Assembly (NCBI GenBank): GCA_029465975.1
Contig: CM055754.1
Span: forward strand, 3,026,555-3,090,554
Length of the DNA: 64,000 bases
Reading direction: 5' to 3'
Source: Dallia pectoralis
Taxonomy: Eukaryota; Chordata; Actinopteri; Esociformes; Umbridae
The translations under genes were made by a program, and so were the position numbers. Of this stretch, positions 49,701 to 62,328 are shown in pieces (the stretch's first letter is position 1; each line of letters begins with the position of its first letter). Below the pieces are notes generated by a model, which worked only from the letters and a program-made list of their open reading frames with translations, was not told where the DNA came from and made no database searches.

Positions 49701-51868
49701 TTACTCTTTAATTGTAAGACAGTTTTGTTTTAACATTTGTCATGAAGATGTTTTTGGGCTCTAATCTACAATTCGATTTCCACATGACATGGACATTCAG
49801 ATATCTTTGCTAGCTTTGCCCACGCCGTTTCCGACAAGCACGCTACATAGTAAACACTATCAACTGGTAATATTGTAGAAACTGGAAACTACATTATAGC
49901 AACGGAGTTCATGTTCTTCTCCCCGGTTCCTCTCCTCACAAAACGTTCCCTCAAGTCATCTCGCCGCTCCCACTATTTTAAAACCATAAGAATCAAGTTA
50001 CATTGCCAAAGTGCCATTCATAGACGCCAATAGACACTTTATCACAGTTTAAATCATTCTCTACATCATTGTCTTAAGCAGATAATAAATTCTAGTTATT
50101 TGTTTGTGTCTGTGGGGGTTTTCTGTCTTGCGTTGACATTGCTTGGCACTATGTTTATCTGTTTTCTGTTTATTCACTCTGAAGTGTGGCTGACGCGTGT
50201 AAACAGAAACGACGTGTCAGAGAACACTGACACACTGAGATTAACCGTGCTGTCAGAACAGCAGACAGGGCTAAAGAAAGACTTGAACAGTCACAAAACT
50301 CACGTTGAGCCTATTATAGCTGATGAGTACTTGAGCGTACATATTCATGTCGCTATGATTGTTGGACAAATATTGAAAGAGCTGATTGGCTTTCGGTGAG
50401 CTAAGCTTGGTCTGCTGACAAGAAAAATGAATTAAACCCATGCCCTCATCATTAAGAGTGGGCGTGTATTGACCTAATGTGGAAATCACGCCGAGAAGGA
50501 GGCGAATGACCTTGATGATTGACGTGAGCCTAAAATTTATAGTGCATGCTTTAACCGCGCTGTGTTTCCTGAAGATATAAAAGCGCCCTTTTGTTTTATA
50601 CTGAAAAGTGACTGTGGGGTCTGAGATAAAACTGTCAGCTTTAATTTGATGTTTGTTCATTCATATCCGGTGAACCGTTTGAAAAGTATTGCAGCACGTA
50701 AACCCCGGTTTAGGGTACCAAAAGTATTTGGACGGATTAACATGATGTACTACACAGAAGTCCCGTTTAGTCGTCAACCCATAAACAACAGTTGATTTAA
50801 GGTAACAAGCAACTACAGTTTCCGGATGTTTCCGGGCTTTTGCGACTCTAACACTTTTTAGCCTCATTAACACGCGAAAGGCAAGTTCACTTGGTTTCAG
50901 AAAATCGACAACACCCCCCCGAAAAACGGATTGGTAGCGACGGCAGTGTGTTTGAGGTCATTGTTCAGCTGCGTGATGTACCGCAGTCCGATGTGTTTCG
51001 AGGCGTTTGGTCGTTTCTAAGCAGACAAGGTGTTTCTGTACACTTCAGAACTGATCGCGGCCACGCTGTGAGCAGTGATATAATCAATGAAGACAATACG
51101 CGCCAGATACACAACACCTCCACCAAACACATTTCACAGGTGAGTTGGTATGACAGCCATCACCCCGGGACTTTTTCTGTTGCTTTGTTTGAACTCTGCG
51201 GGGTGTTTCAGTTGTTCCGTTATAGGTCATCCTGTTTTCTCTAGTTTCTGCCTCCCTGCAGTTCAGCATCTTTAGCTTGGCTGGTGTTTGTGTGGCCTGA
51301 CACAAACGTCTTATCTGCTTCCTGCTGGCCGGCTAAACCAGACGGGCTAACCAGATTTTGGCCTTAAGTTGTCAGACAGAAAATGTGCTGCAATTTGTAA
51401 ATGGCTCACAAAACAGATGGACACGCGTGTAAGAATATGGCATGGAAAAGAAGTAGAAAGGACCTACATTTGGGTGCTGAATTTATGGGGCGTTCCTCAG
51501 CTGATGACGGGTCTTGCCAAACCATTGAACCCCTAACCCCTAAGTCAACACTTTACTGATCCACCTTCACTGGCTCATTCACATTTGGTAAGAGTCACAC
51601 GTCACCGGACAGGAAATAAGAAACAAGCATTACTGCTGGGGATTGAAGAAATTGATTTGAGCAAATCAGAAATGTTGGTGTGCCTTAGAGCCGAGGATAA
51701 TTCTCCTAACCGCACTCCTGCTGTGTATCACGTTTCCACTGGCACCATCCAGAAATAATATTTATAATGTTTGTTATGTGAGACCATATAGGTACCATGG
51801 GTATGACATCACACGACTGTTGTCTTGGTTTTTTTTAACACCAATGATTAATCTATTATGCCAATAGA
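46794..51868. other. AT-rich to mixed non-coding DNA, no gene seen
   Basis: 46.8-48.1 kb is strongly AT-rich. No transposon, array or gene is recognised. Segments at 50440-50560 and 51630-51720 look CNE-like. A 129-codon minus-strand frame at 50271-50660 has no recognisable domain. Confidence 0.4.
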
Positions 51869-51960
51869 GCGCAGCTGTATCAAGTGCTGTATCCAGGCAC
51901 TCCGAATTGTGTCGTGCCTAATAGCCCGTGGTATATTGGCCATATACCATGCCCCGTCGT
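51869..51960. repeat. dispersed repeat fragment with GGTATATTGGCCATATACCA core
   Basis: GCTGTATCCAGGCACTCCG, then GTCGTGCCTAATAGCCCGTG, then the near-palindromic GGTATATTGGCCATATACCA match, from memory, a DNA repeat very common in salmonid and pike genomes. Only one end is present. Confidence 0.55.
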
Positions 51961-53106
51961 CCTTAATATAGATTTTTTCCATAATAATTATTGACCCCAT
52001 TAACGGATTCGTTTTTATTGTGCGTGCCTCTCTACAGCGCACGTGGAGGCCATTTGATAAATGAACGAGAGCGATCAGAAACAAATAAGTGAGCCGTTCG
52101 AACACTTATGCAATTTCTCAGTTCAATGAACTGACATCCTGTCGACGTCCCTTTGAGTGGGGTTACACAGGAAGTCAGCCGCAGCTGGTGAAGTATGGAT
52201 GTGCTCAGCGCGTTGGCACGGTCCTGCCCCTCCTCTGCACAGCCGGGCAAACTCTGTATGAACTCTCGGAGCTAAACAATGCATCTCCACTCCTTTTGTC
52301 TTCAGCCAGTCTGTCGCCGTAGCGACGTGGAAAGGAGAGTGAAGACAGGGGTGCGACAGAGGCACAGAGACGTGTGACGTGAAGAAATTGTAACTGAGAG
52401 AGGAAGAAAGAACGAGTAAAGAGAGAGAGAAAGATATATCGTGGACGAGTGTGTTGAAGGGAGTCAGAGAGGCAGAGTAAGGCGGAGAGAAATACTGTAG
52501 ATGTGTCGTGGAGAATGTTAAATAGAGGGAAGAGAGAGAGAGATAGAAAGGGGGAGAGAGATTTGGGATGCTAATAACTTTGACCGAATTGCCCTGTGGA
52601 TTAGAGCTGCTCCAATACCCTTCCTGTCAATCAGGCTTTTAACACCTCCTCGATGACCAGCGCTGACCAGCGGAAACGCACGAATAGGGGAAAGGCGGCG
52701 TGATTGCGTGCCACACACTTTGCTCTGCGAGACGTCTCCGGCCTCAATTGGAAGAGCCGGCGACAGGTTGTTTGAATGCGGTACACGACCCACTTATGGA
52801 TATTGCATTGTGGGTAGGGAACATTGGCGTTCCTTAATGCCGTGGGAAGTACAGTGCTGTGATGCTTGTCACACTCTCTGTGTAAGGCTTTGATTTTCAG
52901 AAACGGGTCAATCGATGGAATCTCTTCAGAGGAGGTTATCATTCTAATAGGTGTTTGATTGGCAGGTAACAGCAGCAGCAAATTCTTCAAACCTCTTTTC
53001 AATGTACAGTAAATCAGGAACATTGAATTTGTTAAAACATCAACCTTTTAAAAAAAATTCGTAATGCAATTCGCTGTAAAGGTCTTGTTATACAATTATA
53101 ACAACA
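51961..53106. other. non-coding DNA with purine-rich segment
   Basis: GA-rich DNA lies at about 52390-52562. The 130-codon minus frame at 52631-53023 has no recognisable domain. Confidence 0.45.
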
Positions 53107-53135
53107 AATATATATATATATATATATTTTTTTTT
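53107..53135. repeat. (TA)n followed by T run
   Basis: Ten TA units are followed directly by nine T. Confidence 0.95.
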
Positions 53136-54620
53136 GCGTTGTGATGGCCAAGGTTCGGGTGAGTATTGATGAACATTGTCAGCAAATTAAAATGAACGAG
53201 TGTACCAACGGAAGGAAGATTGAACATGATTACAGCGAATGCCATACCGTTCAGAATACATCAGAAATGTAGAGTAACTGGGTTTTCACCAACAGAAATT
53301 AGACATAAGTTACGGTTGGTACTGGTTATCAGAAGAAAACTATTAGCGATAGCATGCTGTTATCCTCCCTATCCAATTAGCCAAACACACACACACACAC
53401 ACGTCTGTCTTCCAATTACACGACATTCATTACGGCCTCAACAAAGGGTAGAAAAACAGAGGCAAGGTCGGGTTGGCAAAAAATTGCTGCCGAAATACCT
53501 TTCATATTTTAAACTGCATGTTGGTCTCAGCAAATTCCATTTGGCTTTCGGTTAGACGAATAAAAGTGAAAGTCATGGGGGTTAATAGGTTTTCATTACG
53601 AGGATCGCAATACCTCACTGAGTCAAGCCAGAAGCCAATTAAAGTTTCAGCCATGCTTCATTCTACATCCCAAATATAACCCTAAACATCACCTACGTAG
53701 TGTGTACTATAACCTGCAGATCATCTCTCCAGAGGGGTTTCTAGGGCCTTGGTCTAATCCCAGACCTAGCTCAACGCACATCCTCCTAGTACAGGAAACC
53801 AACATAATTCACATGAGAAATTGGGATTCAAATGGGACACTATGATTTAGGGAGTTGTACTTTTATAAAGAATATTAGAGTCACTCTGTACGTACTCACC
53901 CTACTCTGCAATTAACAGTAAACCAAATAGTTTATTTAATTATTACAATTTTGAGGCAAGACTGTAAAGAAACAACAAAATACTTGTTTTTTTTATCTCT
54001 CTCTCTCTCTCTCTCTCTCCAGCGGCTAATTTGAGCAGCGGTGATGGCTGACTGATTACAAAATTACTAAACAGTAATCACATGTTTTTAACAATGTTAC
54101 TGAGGAGAAAATCAACTTCTAAAAGCACTGTATGAATAATTTTTTTCTGTTCTGTTTTGACAAGGACCCAATACCGGCCAAGCATTCCTCTATATTCAGT
54201 CAATCAGGCATTTTAGGGTGCACATTAAACGTAGCTTTCAAGAAACCGGATCATTTAAGTTTATTCACATGAGCTTTGGGAAGCGACCCAAAACCAACAG
54301 ACCCTTTTATTTATTAGCTGGTTCTGTAGTCTGCTTGCTGGAGCAGTGGCCATCACTGTCAGAGTCTGATGTGGCTTGATGCATCAATGCCACAGTTCAC
54401 ATATTAAGAGGATAGTCGTTCATTCATTCACATCCGTTATGTTAATTATTCCACATGGTGCAATTAAATCCACATATTTACAATCCCTCCGCAGAACGCG
54501 TCAATGTAACCCTTAATGCAGAATTCATGACCCATTTATATGTCGTAGAGAAACAAAGCAGTGGATTGCTTTCAGGGTTGACAGTTGATGGGTTCTGCCA
54601 ACTGATATAAACCGTAAATC
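53136..54620. other. non-coding DNA with (TC)n
   Basis: A (TC)12 run lies at 53996-54019 and a short CA run at about 53386-53402. Otherwise no feature. Confidence 0.5.
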
Positions 54621-54632
54621 TGTGTGCGTGTG

Positions 54633-54680
<48 letters not shown>
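54621..54680. repeat. (TG)n microsatellite
   Basis: About 60 bp of TG interrupted once by CG and once by TTTG. Confidence 0.95.
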
Positions 54681-54684
<4 letters not shown>

Positions 54685-55882
54685 TATTATATATTCAAGC
54701 TGGCAGTGGTGAAATGCCATCATGCACACAAGCTGTTGTTTTCACATTGGGTTTTGATCTTCTAAACACCAGAGAGAGCAACAGAGTTAAAAAAACATCA
54801 CCCGGCACCCCGTGAAAACGTGTGATCGGCGTGTTCCTTGGGCTGTTCCCCATTACAAAACATTCTGCAAAAAAAAGCAGAAGCGAAAAGCCTCTGACAT
54901 CGGCGTGTCCGGGGAACCACCACTGCTCTGGAAAACAATATCAATTTAGTTTGGAGGCAGATGACTCTCTGGAGGGAGTCACAAATGAGAGATGAGCCCG
55001 CTTTTGTTTCGATGGTTCCCTCCTAGCGTTTTGCGCAGGTGCGGGTAGAAGTTCAATATGCCTTACCAGCCATAAGTACGCTCATATGTGCCCCATGTAA
55101 ACAACAACAACAAATTGCAATTGGCTACCTGAAGTATGAAGTGATTTTCCGAAGATTATATGAACATCATATGACACATCCAGCCTTTAATATCTGTAGA
55201 GACACTGATGATTACCTCTTGTGGCTGGTTTTTATATAAACAACGAGGATTATTATTCATTGTATAGTTACATTATTTTGTTGTTCTGGTTCTGTGTTTT
55301 AGCACTTGGAGTATGACACGTTATAATGGCATTGATGTTGAAGTGCAGACGGTCAGGTCAGACTTCAAGTAGTCATCGCCGGCAAAGGACAACCAACCAC
55401 ATTTGAACCTTGGTGACTTTATTCGACATTATGTTGAACCGTTCGATGTTGTTCGGCGCCCGGCAATGGAGGGGTTGGAGGGGGCTTTATTCTGAAAAAC
55501 ATCTAATATGAAGCACATTGACTGAGATCTCCCTAGTTCATGTGATGCAGCCAAAGGCTTGGTTTTGATCACTCTTGACATAAAGTCATAACATCGTCTC
55601 TAATATTCAGGTCACACAAATTGACATTACATGGTTAATATGGAAATTACATTTTCTATTCACATTAGCGACAAAAATGGATTTGCCGCATTTAATCGTA
55701 TCCAACCTTAGATCGGAAATTGAAGTGTGAAAATAAATACTTTAACCCATTCACACTATAACAAATTCAATCGCCGGCACACAACAACAAAAACCCTTAG
55801 TGATGCGGCCCATACAAATATCCCTATTCTCTGTTAATTTACCTTAGCAAAGACGCAGGCACATGGCATATTATAATTACAC
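54681..55882. other. non-coding DNA, partly CNE-like
   Basis: The 54860-55010 segment (CCTCTGACATCGGCGTG, GGAGTCACAAATGAGAG) looks CNE-like. Nothing else is supported. Confidence 0.35.
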
Positions 55883-56062
55883 TTTTTTTTCCAAAGGTCT
55901 TTCACCAGTCATGTTGACTGAGAACACATTCCTGTTGACAGAAACAACCTGGGAGCAATTACGAGTAGCTGCCTTATTCCGGACGGAACAAGAGATTTTT
56001 CACCTTCGTAGATTTGAGATATCAGTGGTTGGTCGGACACTCTAACCGAGCTACCTGCTTTC
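55883..56062 (-). mobile_element. tRNA-derived SINE
   Basis: On the minus strand the head reads GCAGGTAGCTCGGTTAGAGT, a good RNA polymerase III A box in a tRNA-like context. A spacer with GTGAAAAATCTCTTGTTCCG follows, then a tail containing ATTGCTCCCAGGTTGTTTC and TGTTCTCAGTCAAC, ending in an A run (plus-strand TTTTTTTT at 55883-55890). The order tRNA head, body, LINE-like tail and poly(A) fits fish HpaI-like SINEs, from memory. The B box has decayed, so transcription is unlikely. Confidence 0.7.
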
Positions 56063-57069
56063 TGTGTTGATTCCATTAGGTGGACCATTCAGACAATTTA
56101 GCAAGGTATCCAACACAGAGGTTTTTACCAATGGCATTATAAATATGATGTCGAAGGACTTAGCCACAACGTAATGAATCTCAATGAAGTGTGCATATCT
56201 TATTCTCTGAGAAGTGATGGATGGAAAACAATTCCACGGGTTTATTGACGAGAGAATTTGACTCATTATCCTTTTAAAGGGCAACTTTTGTGCCATAATC
56301 CATCCAGGAAGTGTTGAGAGACCTACTAGCCTCTTTCAGATAGTTTATAATCAGTGCTTAACCGGCAGCCATGGAATAACTTGTCATCATGCTGACAGTA
56401 CATCTATATGACCTTCAGTATAAAAAGTGTGGTTTTGCTTGTTAAGGTTCTTGGAATAATTGGCAATTTTTGTACAGCGAAGTGAAAACTATTTTGATAG
56501 CTGAATACCGTGTATAAGAAAGATACCACAATTATCCAAATAGTGTTGAATCAATAGTAATGATTTTACCCGGTCCAACAGCAAAATTTGTTGTCGGAAA
56601 ATCTATCTAGATAACATAAACACGGGCTTGTATTTTTCGAAAAAAATGCCTGAGAATTTTGTAACCAATAATGCTGTATGTTTGACACGGCTGATGTCAG
56701 ATACAGTTATATTACACAATATGTATGTAGCTACACACCGATGACACTGATTGCGTATTCTGCCATAAGGCTTTAAGATTCTCTGGTATCACACATCCAT
56801 ATTCACAAACCTCACCAGATGGGGAAGGCTGCTGATTTAGAATCAGTTTTGCCATTGATCATAATCAATAAGTTAGGCACATGGAAAAAAGGGACATGGT
56901 TTGTCAGGTTCTTTATTTAGGCCTAGATTATCATAGACCAAACGTATATTTTTACACTTCCGTGTAATGTAATCCCAGTATAAAACGCAAAACACACTGT
57001 AGAAAAACACTGCCTAACTCATTACATGAGTTGAGCATTGACTACGAATACATATACCAATTAAATATA
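56063..57069. other. AT-rich non-coding DNA, no gene seen
   Basis: AT-rich sequence with no recognisable repeat or open frame of note. Confidence 0.5.
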
Positions 57070-57428
57070 TCTCTGGAGAGACCGGAAAGTCCCCATCCTA
57101 CCTGATGGAGCTTGACAGGTCCGGCAAAGAAGAATAGGAGAAACTGCCCAAATACAGGTGTGCCAAGCTTATAGCATCATACCCCAAAAAAACTTGAGGC
57201 TGTAATTGCTGGTAAAAGTTGCTTCAACAAAGTATTGAGCAAAGGCTGTGAATACTTCTGTACATGTTACATTTTCATCCTTATTTTTTTGCAAATCTAT
57301 AAAAAATATTAAACAAACTTTTTTCACTTTCTCATTATGGGGAATTGTGTGTGGAACCTTAAGGAGAACAAATTAATTTAATCCCGTTTGGAATTCAAAA
57401 ATGTAACACCAGAATGTAGAAAAAACCT
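57070..57428 (+). mobile_element. 3' part of a Tc1-like DNA transposon
   Basis: The sequence CTCTGGAGAGACCGG, CCTACCTGATGGAGCTTGAC, AGGTGTGCCAAGCTTATAGC, GGCTGTGAATACTTCTGTAC and TTATGGGGAATTGTGTGTGG matches the end of the transposase gene and the 3' untranslated part of a very common fish Tc1-like family, from memory. The terminal inverted repeat that should follow GTAGAAAAA is missing, and the 5' two-thirds are absent, so the copy is dead. Confidence 0.7.
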
Positions 57429-57837
57429 ATATATGATCTACCAGTCTACATATGCGCTACAACCATGCAAGCTCCGCACACGACTATTGTCATAACCTTA
57501 GTTATTTAACCCATTAGCCGAACAGTATGCAGAGCTACCACAGCTATTAGTCTGGCATGTTCTCCTTTATTCATTTCAACAAACCCCGTCATGTACAGAA
57601 TCTTGTAGGCTAACAAAATATCTTCTAAGATACAACGGACATGTACATCTCTGCTCAGCTGCACAAACGCCCCGTAGGTCAACGGCATGCGGATTCAATG
57701 AGATGAAAAGACTGCTGTGCTCGTTGGTGTCATCTCCTGCGGCTTGTTTCTTTTAAATTCCTACTTGCATGCTCGTTCAATGAGAAACAAAATCAATTTT
57801 GACGCCATGAAATGTGTTATTTTGACACCGATTTATG

Positions 57838-57893
57838 TTGTTCGAGTTCGAACCCGATTTGTTAGCTTACCCTCCTACCGCTAGGTTAGTGTA
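57838..57893 (-). mobile_element. tRNA-like SINE head
   Basis: The minus strand carries CCTAGCGGTAGGA (A-box-like) and, about 18 bases on, GGGTTCGAACTCG (B box with one mismatch), with a tRNA-like layout between them. It lies directly beside the AGTGCACT-core element at 57901. It is too diverged for a functional tRNA: there is no complementary acceptor stem. Confidence 0.45.
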
Positions 57894-57900
57894 TGGTTTT

Positions 57901-57972
57901 GTCCCAAATTTCCACCTTTTACCAATGGGCCCTGATGTAAGACAGTGCACTACATAGTGTGTCATTTGAGAC
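57901..57972. repeat. dispersed AGTGCACT-core element
   Basis: GTCCCAAATTTCCACC starts the left arm, ACCAATGGGCCCTGATG and ACAGTGCACTACATAGTG form the centre, and GTCATTTGAGAC ends the right arm. A full-length copy, moderately decayed. Confidence 0.7.
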
Positions 57973-58894
57973 TTCATCCGTTACATTGAATTATGCAGTT
58001 CTGCTGTTCTGCAATGTTTTAAATAGAATTGTTTCGTTAAGCAGATAAGGCTGCTATGAAGATCTGTTCTGGGATCTGTATCCCTTTTTTTCTCACACAT
58101 CTTCAGCCAGATTGTGTAACCAAGCCTCTCACCTTAGATACATATTTGCTGCCTGACACTTAGAAAAACCCAGCTATTTGGTGAACCATTCAATGGTTTT
58201 AGACAGTTGGTCCACGAATGGACCAACTGAATGGGATTATATTTCGTACGAAATTTATACATTCAATGTGCTTCTGTCAGACCGTTTATGCTGACAGCAA
58301 CATTTGAGGTTCCTTCCCTGGCTCCTCCCTTTATGGTAATGTTGCTATAAAATGGCTGCAGTGTGGCTGAATGGTTCGTTGGTGTGTGTAGCAGTAGCGC
58401 AACGACACAGCTAACACGCGCTGCTACATCCCAATCATTAGCGATGAACCAAAATAGCACCCCGTTCCCTTTATGGAGGAACACTTTTGATTAGGACCAA
58501 CTGTGTTTCCGATTGAAAGCACGGACTATATATGTAATACGCTGCCATCTCAAACTGATTCCTAAACTGTTTCGTTTATCGCTGACATTTTTTAAACCAA
58601 GGCATGCTTTGGTATCGAACCCAGACCAGTATCCATAGAGGCAGCCAACCAAGATTCCCGTGGATTTAGTGTTTGTATGGAGGTGCTGTATGCGTGTGAT
58701 TCGTTGATTTCTCTGTGTGGGATGGGGGTTGTCTCACACTCTGTGGGGGGGACTGTAATAATTAGCATACACAAAAAGCAGTATATTCTCGCATTTTATT
58801 TTAGTCCAACTATAAGAACTAAATGTTTGGTTTGTGGCAACGTTAAGTAACAACAAATTCTTTGACATACAGTTGCCTTCTGTGTCCTTGAAAC
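57973..58894. other. non-coding DNA with a small hairpin
   Basis: CAGTTGGTCCA (58204-58214) and TGGACCAACTG (58219-58229) form a perfect 11-bp stem with a CGAA loop. No gene seen. Confidence 0.6.
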
Positions 58895-58937
58895 ATTAGT
58901 GCACTACGTAGAGAATAGGTTCCCATTTGGGGAGACT
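58895..58937. repeat. dispersed AGTGCACT-core element, half copy
   Basis: TTAGTGCACTACGTAGAGAA followed by TAGGTTCCCATTTGGGGAGA is the right half of the family. Confidence 0.65.
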
Positions 58938-59280
58938 CTATACAAGCACACCCAGATAATAGACATACAGCTCTGATATAAGATTAATACAGTCAAACCT
59001 AATAACAGCCATGGCCGTATAAAGCCTTTTACGACATGGTTTATAGACCACTGCTGGAACACTAGCGAGAACATAATTGATCTATTCAGTATTCAGGCAC
59101 TGACCTTGGCATCTATCAGATTCAATTATTCCTTTTTACACAGTGTTCAGTACTTGGTTTTGCGTAGAATATTTTTTCAAAACGTAACACAGAATTGCAA
59201 CATCAACAAAACTGCACGGCTAGTTCCAGATATCACGCCCAATGACCTACTTATCGTCTACAAGAGCTTTATTGAGCCCC

Positions 59281-59324
59281 AGTAAAATGTAGTGCGCTAT
59301 ATCCCATGCATGGGGTGACATTTT
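59281..59324. repeat. dispersed AGTGCACT-core element, decayed copy
   Basis: GTAGTGCGCTATATCCC followed by ATGGGGTGACATTTT retains the core with one substitution and part of the right arm. Confidence 0.5.
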
Positions 59325-61657
59325 AGATAGCATTATGGAAGCTAATGCAATTTCAAAACCACCAACGCAAATGTTGTTTGTTCTGTCTCTGAGGATAAAC
59401 TAACAGAAGAAGATCCAACGTCACAGATCACCGTCGGTGGCCACAGCAACTTACTTTCCACATTATCCTCGTCGGATTACGTTCTTCTTTAATTTAATAG
59501 AACACCAGACGTGTTTTATATGGAGACGTGTTTCGTCCACCTCCTTGCTAGATGTTCCGCCCCTACTGAAATGTTCTCACCACTTCTCAGGAGAGCTACA
59601 TGAATCATGTGCTCAGCGAGCAGGCAAACCCGAGATGATTTATCGGCCGATTTCTTGTCGAAAAGTAATTTATGGTCTAGCTATTGTCTTGGCGTTTTGC
59701 TGCGATTACGACGTCTCCGCGCTTGGACTTCCCTATACTCGAGTTTATTTTTTAAATGGGATTACAAACCAGAAATTATTTTAAATCCCAGTTGTCTTGA
59801 ATGTAGCATGGGTCTACTTGGTGTACAGCAACACAGCACTGTTAGAAACAAATTGGCTTTGGGCATTCAACTGTAATCTAACTCAATGAGGCTGCTGTGA
59901 TCTGATGTTTACGAGGCTCTGGTATCTCAATTGATTGCCTTTGGGTCTTGTTACATTTTTTTGTAGAAATTGTGCTCCAATACTGTATTTTTAAAAGCAT
60001 GCTATATTAATGGATGTGATCATTTAATGGACTAGATTTAGAATAATAAAAAAAAAAATGAATTTTTATTTTTTATGAACTGTACCTCTATGACCTATTC
60101 TTGAAATCATTCAGCCAACACAACAGGACGATTAATTCCTTAATCTTCTTGGGTATATTATTTCCTTCACACTTAAATCTCATCACAAAACTATTTTTTT
60201 TAATGAATTGAAGACGCAAAGTGAACCGACAAGCAATTGTTAAAGAGTTCCACGAATATCCAGCATAAACTGAAGGCTTTGAAAGTCCACAGGGTTATGG
60301 TTAAGATTTTATCTTAGAGACGAAGAAAACCAAAAGATAGGACATCCAAGAGGTGAAACGAGACCTACATGCTGAGTACAGTGAGTAGACTGGCCTGGCA
60401 TGAGGAGAGAACCTGCTGTATGACAATAAACTTCCAGAGAAGAAAACTTGTGAATATTTCCAGCAAAACAGACTGGGAATAACTGTACACAATTTGTAAG
60501 AAGGGGCAGAAAATATGATATGGGCAAGTAGGTTGGAAGAGCTGGGACTATACGCCGAGACCAATTGAAAATATTCTGTTTGAAGCACGCACACCCACAC
60601 AGGCGCATGGGCCCCGGAGCAGGTGCCCCGACCGCGCTCTATAATTGTGTGTTTTCTCAACTGGGACACAAGACAGCAGGTATTAAAATCAGCATGAGAG
60701 GAGAATAAATTCCTCCTCCGAGGCACCGAATCTGCCTCGACCAGGACGCTACTTCAGAAACACAACGCAAGAGAGTCATCGACTGGGACCGATGCAAAAA
60801 CAACTCCGGGAGAGACGGTTGAAATATCAAATGATCCACCCTGCCGAGCTGAACATTTTTAGGGAAAGACACACATCTGTAGGAACGCCTACGCATCAGA
60901 GAAGGCCCTCTGAATCGACGTACAAAAGTGTACCAACACGACACGAAAGAGAAGCTACGCAAGCCATGGAGTGCAAGCCGCAGCAACACCTGGAAATAAA
61001 TCACACTAAACTGGTTTGTGCGATGGACAGAGTTTCCATTCGGCTACGTACTGAACCTTAGAAACATGGAAGACTTCAGGAAAGATGATAGTTTAGATGA
61101 TAGTTTATTGGGAGAGAAGGTAAATGCGCCAAGCCAAAATAACCGATGCTGCAGTAGAGTACAACCAGCACTTGACATGGACAAACCGACCCATGGCACC
61201 AGGAGGACGCAGCTTTGACTCCACTCACTGAAGGTAACAAAAACATGTTGAACGCCTTCCTGGGTCTTGTTTTATTCATTTCTGCGCCATCAAGGACACC
61301 AAGCAACATGGATTTTATTTGCTTGCCACAGGTAGAGCAGGAACTGTACTACAGAAAAAAGGTCTTATTTGAAGAGGCTCTGAGAAAGTGAAGGGCAGTT
61401 TATGAAAACAGTTATGGGTACTTCGCATGCAACAGATGACGGATTGTTGCATTGTTTCCAATGACATGAAACTAGAACGTGTACACTGACTATGGACGGA
61501 CATTTTGACGTGAATAAGACCTTCCATGTAGGGACATTTCTACAGTTGGTCGAAGCTGTCAGTTTGTCGAATACAACCTCAAGGTTTCTGCGGTGGATGT
61601 TTAACGCTTGTTTCCAAAACACATTTAATCGTTCATTCCCATAACTAAAAAACAAAA
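59325..61657. other. non-coding DNA, no gene supported
   Basis: An A run lies at about 60049-60059. At 60301-61218 both strands carry open frames of 89-141 codons. The plus strand ends in CACTGAAGGTAACA, which resembles a splice donor. None of the translations is recognisable. A non-coding or lineage-specific exon is possible but unproven. Confidence 0.35.
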
Positions 61658-61777
61658 ACCTTACTTATTAGTGCCCACACCTAACACACTTGGGACATTT
61701 TCATATACAGTATGTCCTTACTTATTATTAATGCCCTCACCTAAAACCTTCGGGACATTTTCATATACAGTAGTGTA
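61658..61777. repeat. tandem duplication of 57-60 bp
   Basis: CCTTACTTATTA at 61659 and 61716 begins two copies that share GCCC.CACCTAA, GGGACATTTTCATATACAGTA. The second copy has a 3-bp insertion (ATT). Confidence 0.9.
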
Positions 61778-61799
61778 CAATGAATCAAGCCCTACAATT

Positions 61800-62035
61800 G
61801 TGTGTGCCTGAATCTGCTCGGTAGGCTATTTTATCTGCATGCCAGGCGGGCAGGAACAGAGCCCGTGCGGCTAATAAGACTGGCAGCAGCTGGCACTAAA
61901 TAGATGCCTCATCTCCTCCTTTTTCCAGTCAATGCAAGTCCCCGTATCCAGCCGGCAGCATAACGCTGTCAGCTTGTTCCTAGAGCACGGGTAGAGGCTC
62001 ATTAAAATTCACACATGCAAAATGTCAGCAACGCT
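61800..62035. other. candidate conserved non-coding element
   Basis: Repeat-free block with GCTGTCAGCTTGTTCCTAG, GGCTCATTAAAATTCACAC and AGCAGCTGGCACTAAATAG. CNE-like by eye. Confidence 0.3.
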
Positions 62036-62312
62036 ACATATGTCAAGACCACCACCACTCACTTTTTGTGTACCAGGCACACAGAGATAACGCCATGCAT
62101 CCCAAACAGCACCCTGTGCACTGCGCCGCGCACTAATTAAACGAGGACCTATAAGACCCGGTTCAGAAGTACGCTGCTGTAAATATGGGGATGCCATGCG
62201 ATTTTTGGACACGGTCAGAGTGCCTTATGTGTTCTTAATTGGGACTAGATATATTTGGATTTGTCTAATTCATTCTGCGTGTATGTGAGGAGAGGTGAGA
62301 ATTGCAAGTTTT

Positions 62313-62328
62313 GTTCCACTAGTGGAAC
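62313..62328. other. 16-bp palindrome at the left edge of the 49-bp array
   Basis: GTTCCACTAGTGGAAC is a perfect palindrome. Its right half is the first GTGGAAC of the array that follows. Confidence 0.9.

Noticed and set aside
58575..58640. tRNA or SINE head on the minus strand (GGGTTCGATACC B box)
   Set aside because: The B box is good, but I could not find an A box or a cloverleaf, so it may be chance.
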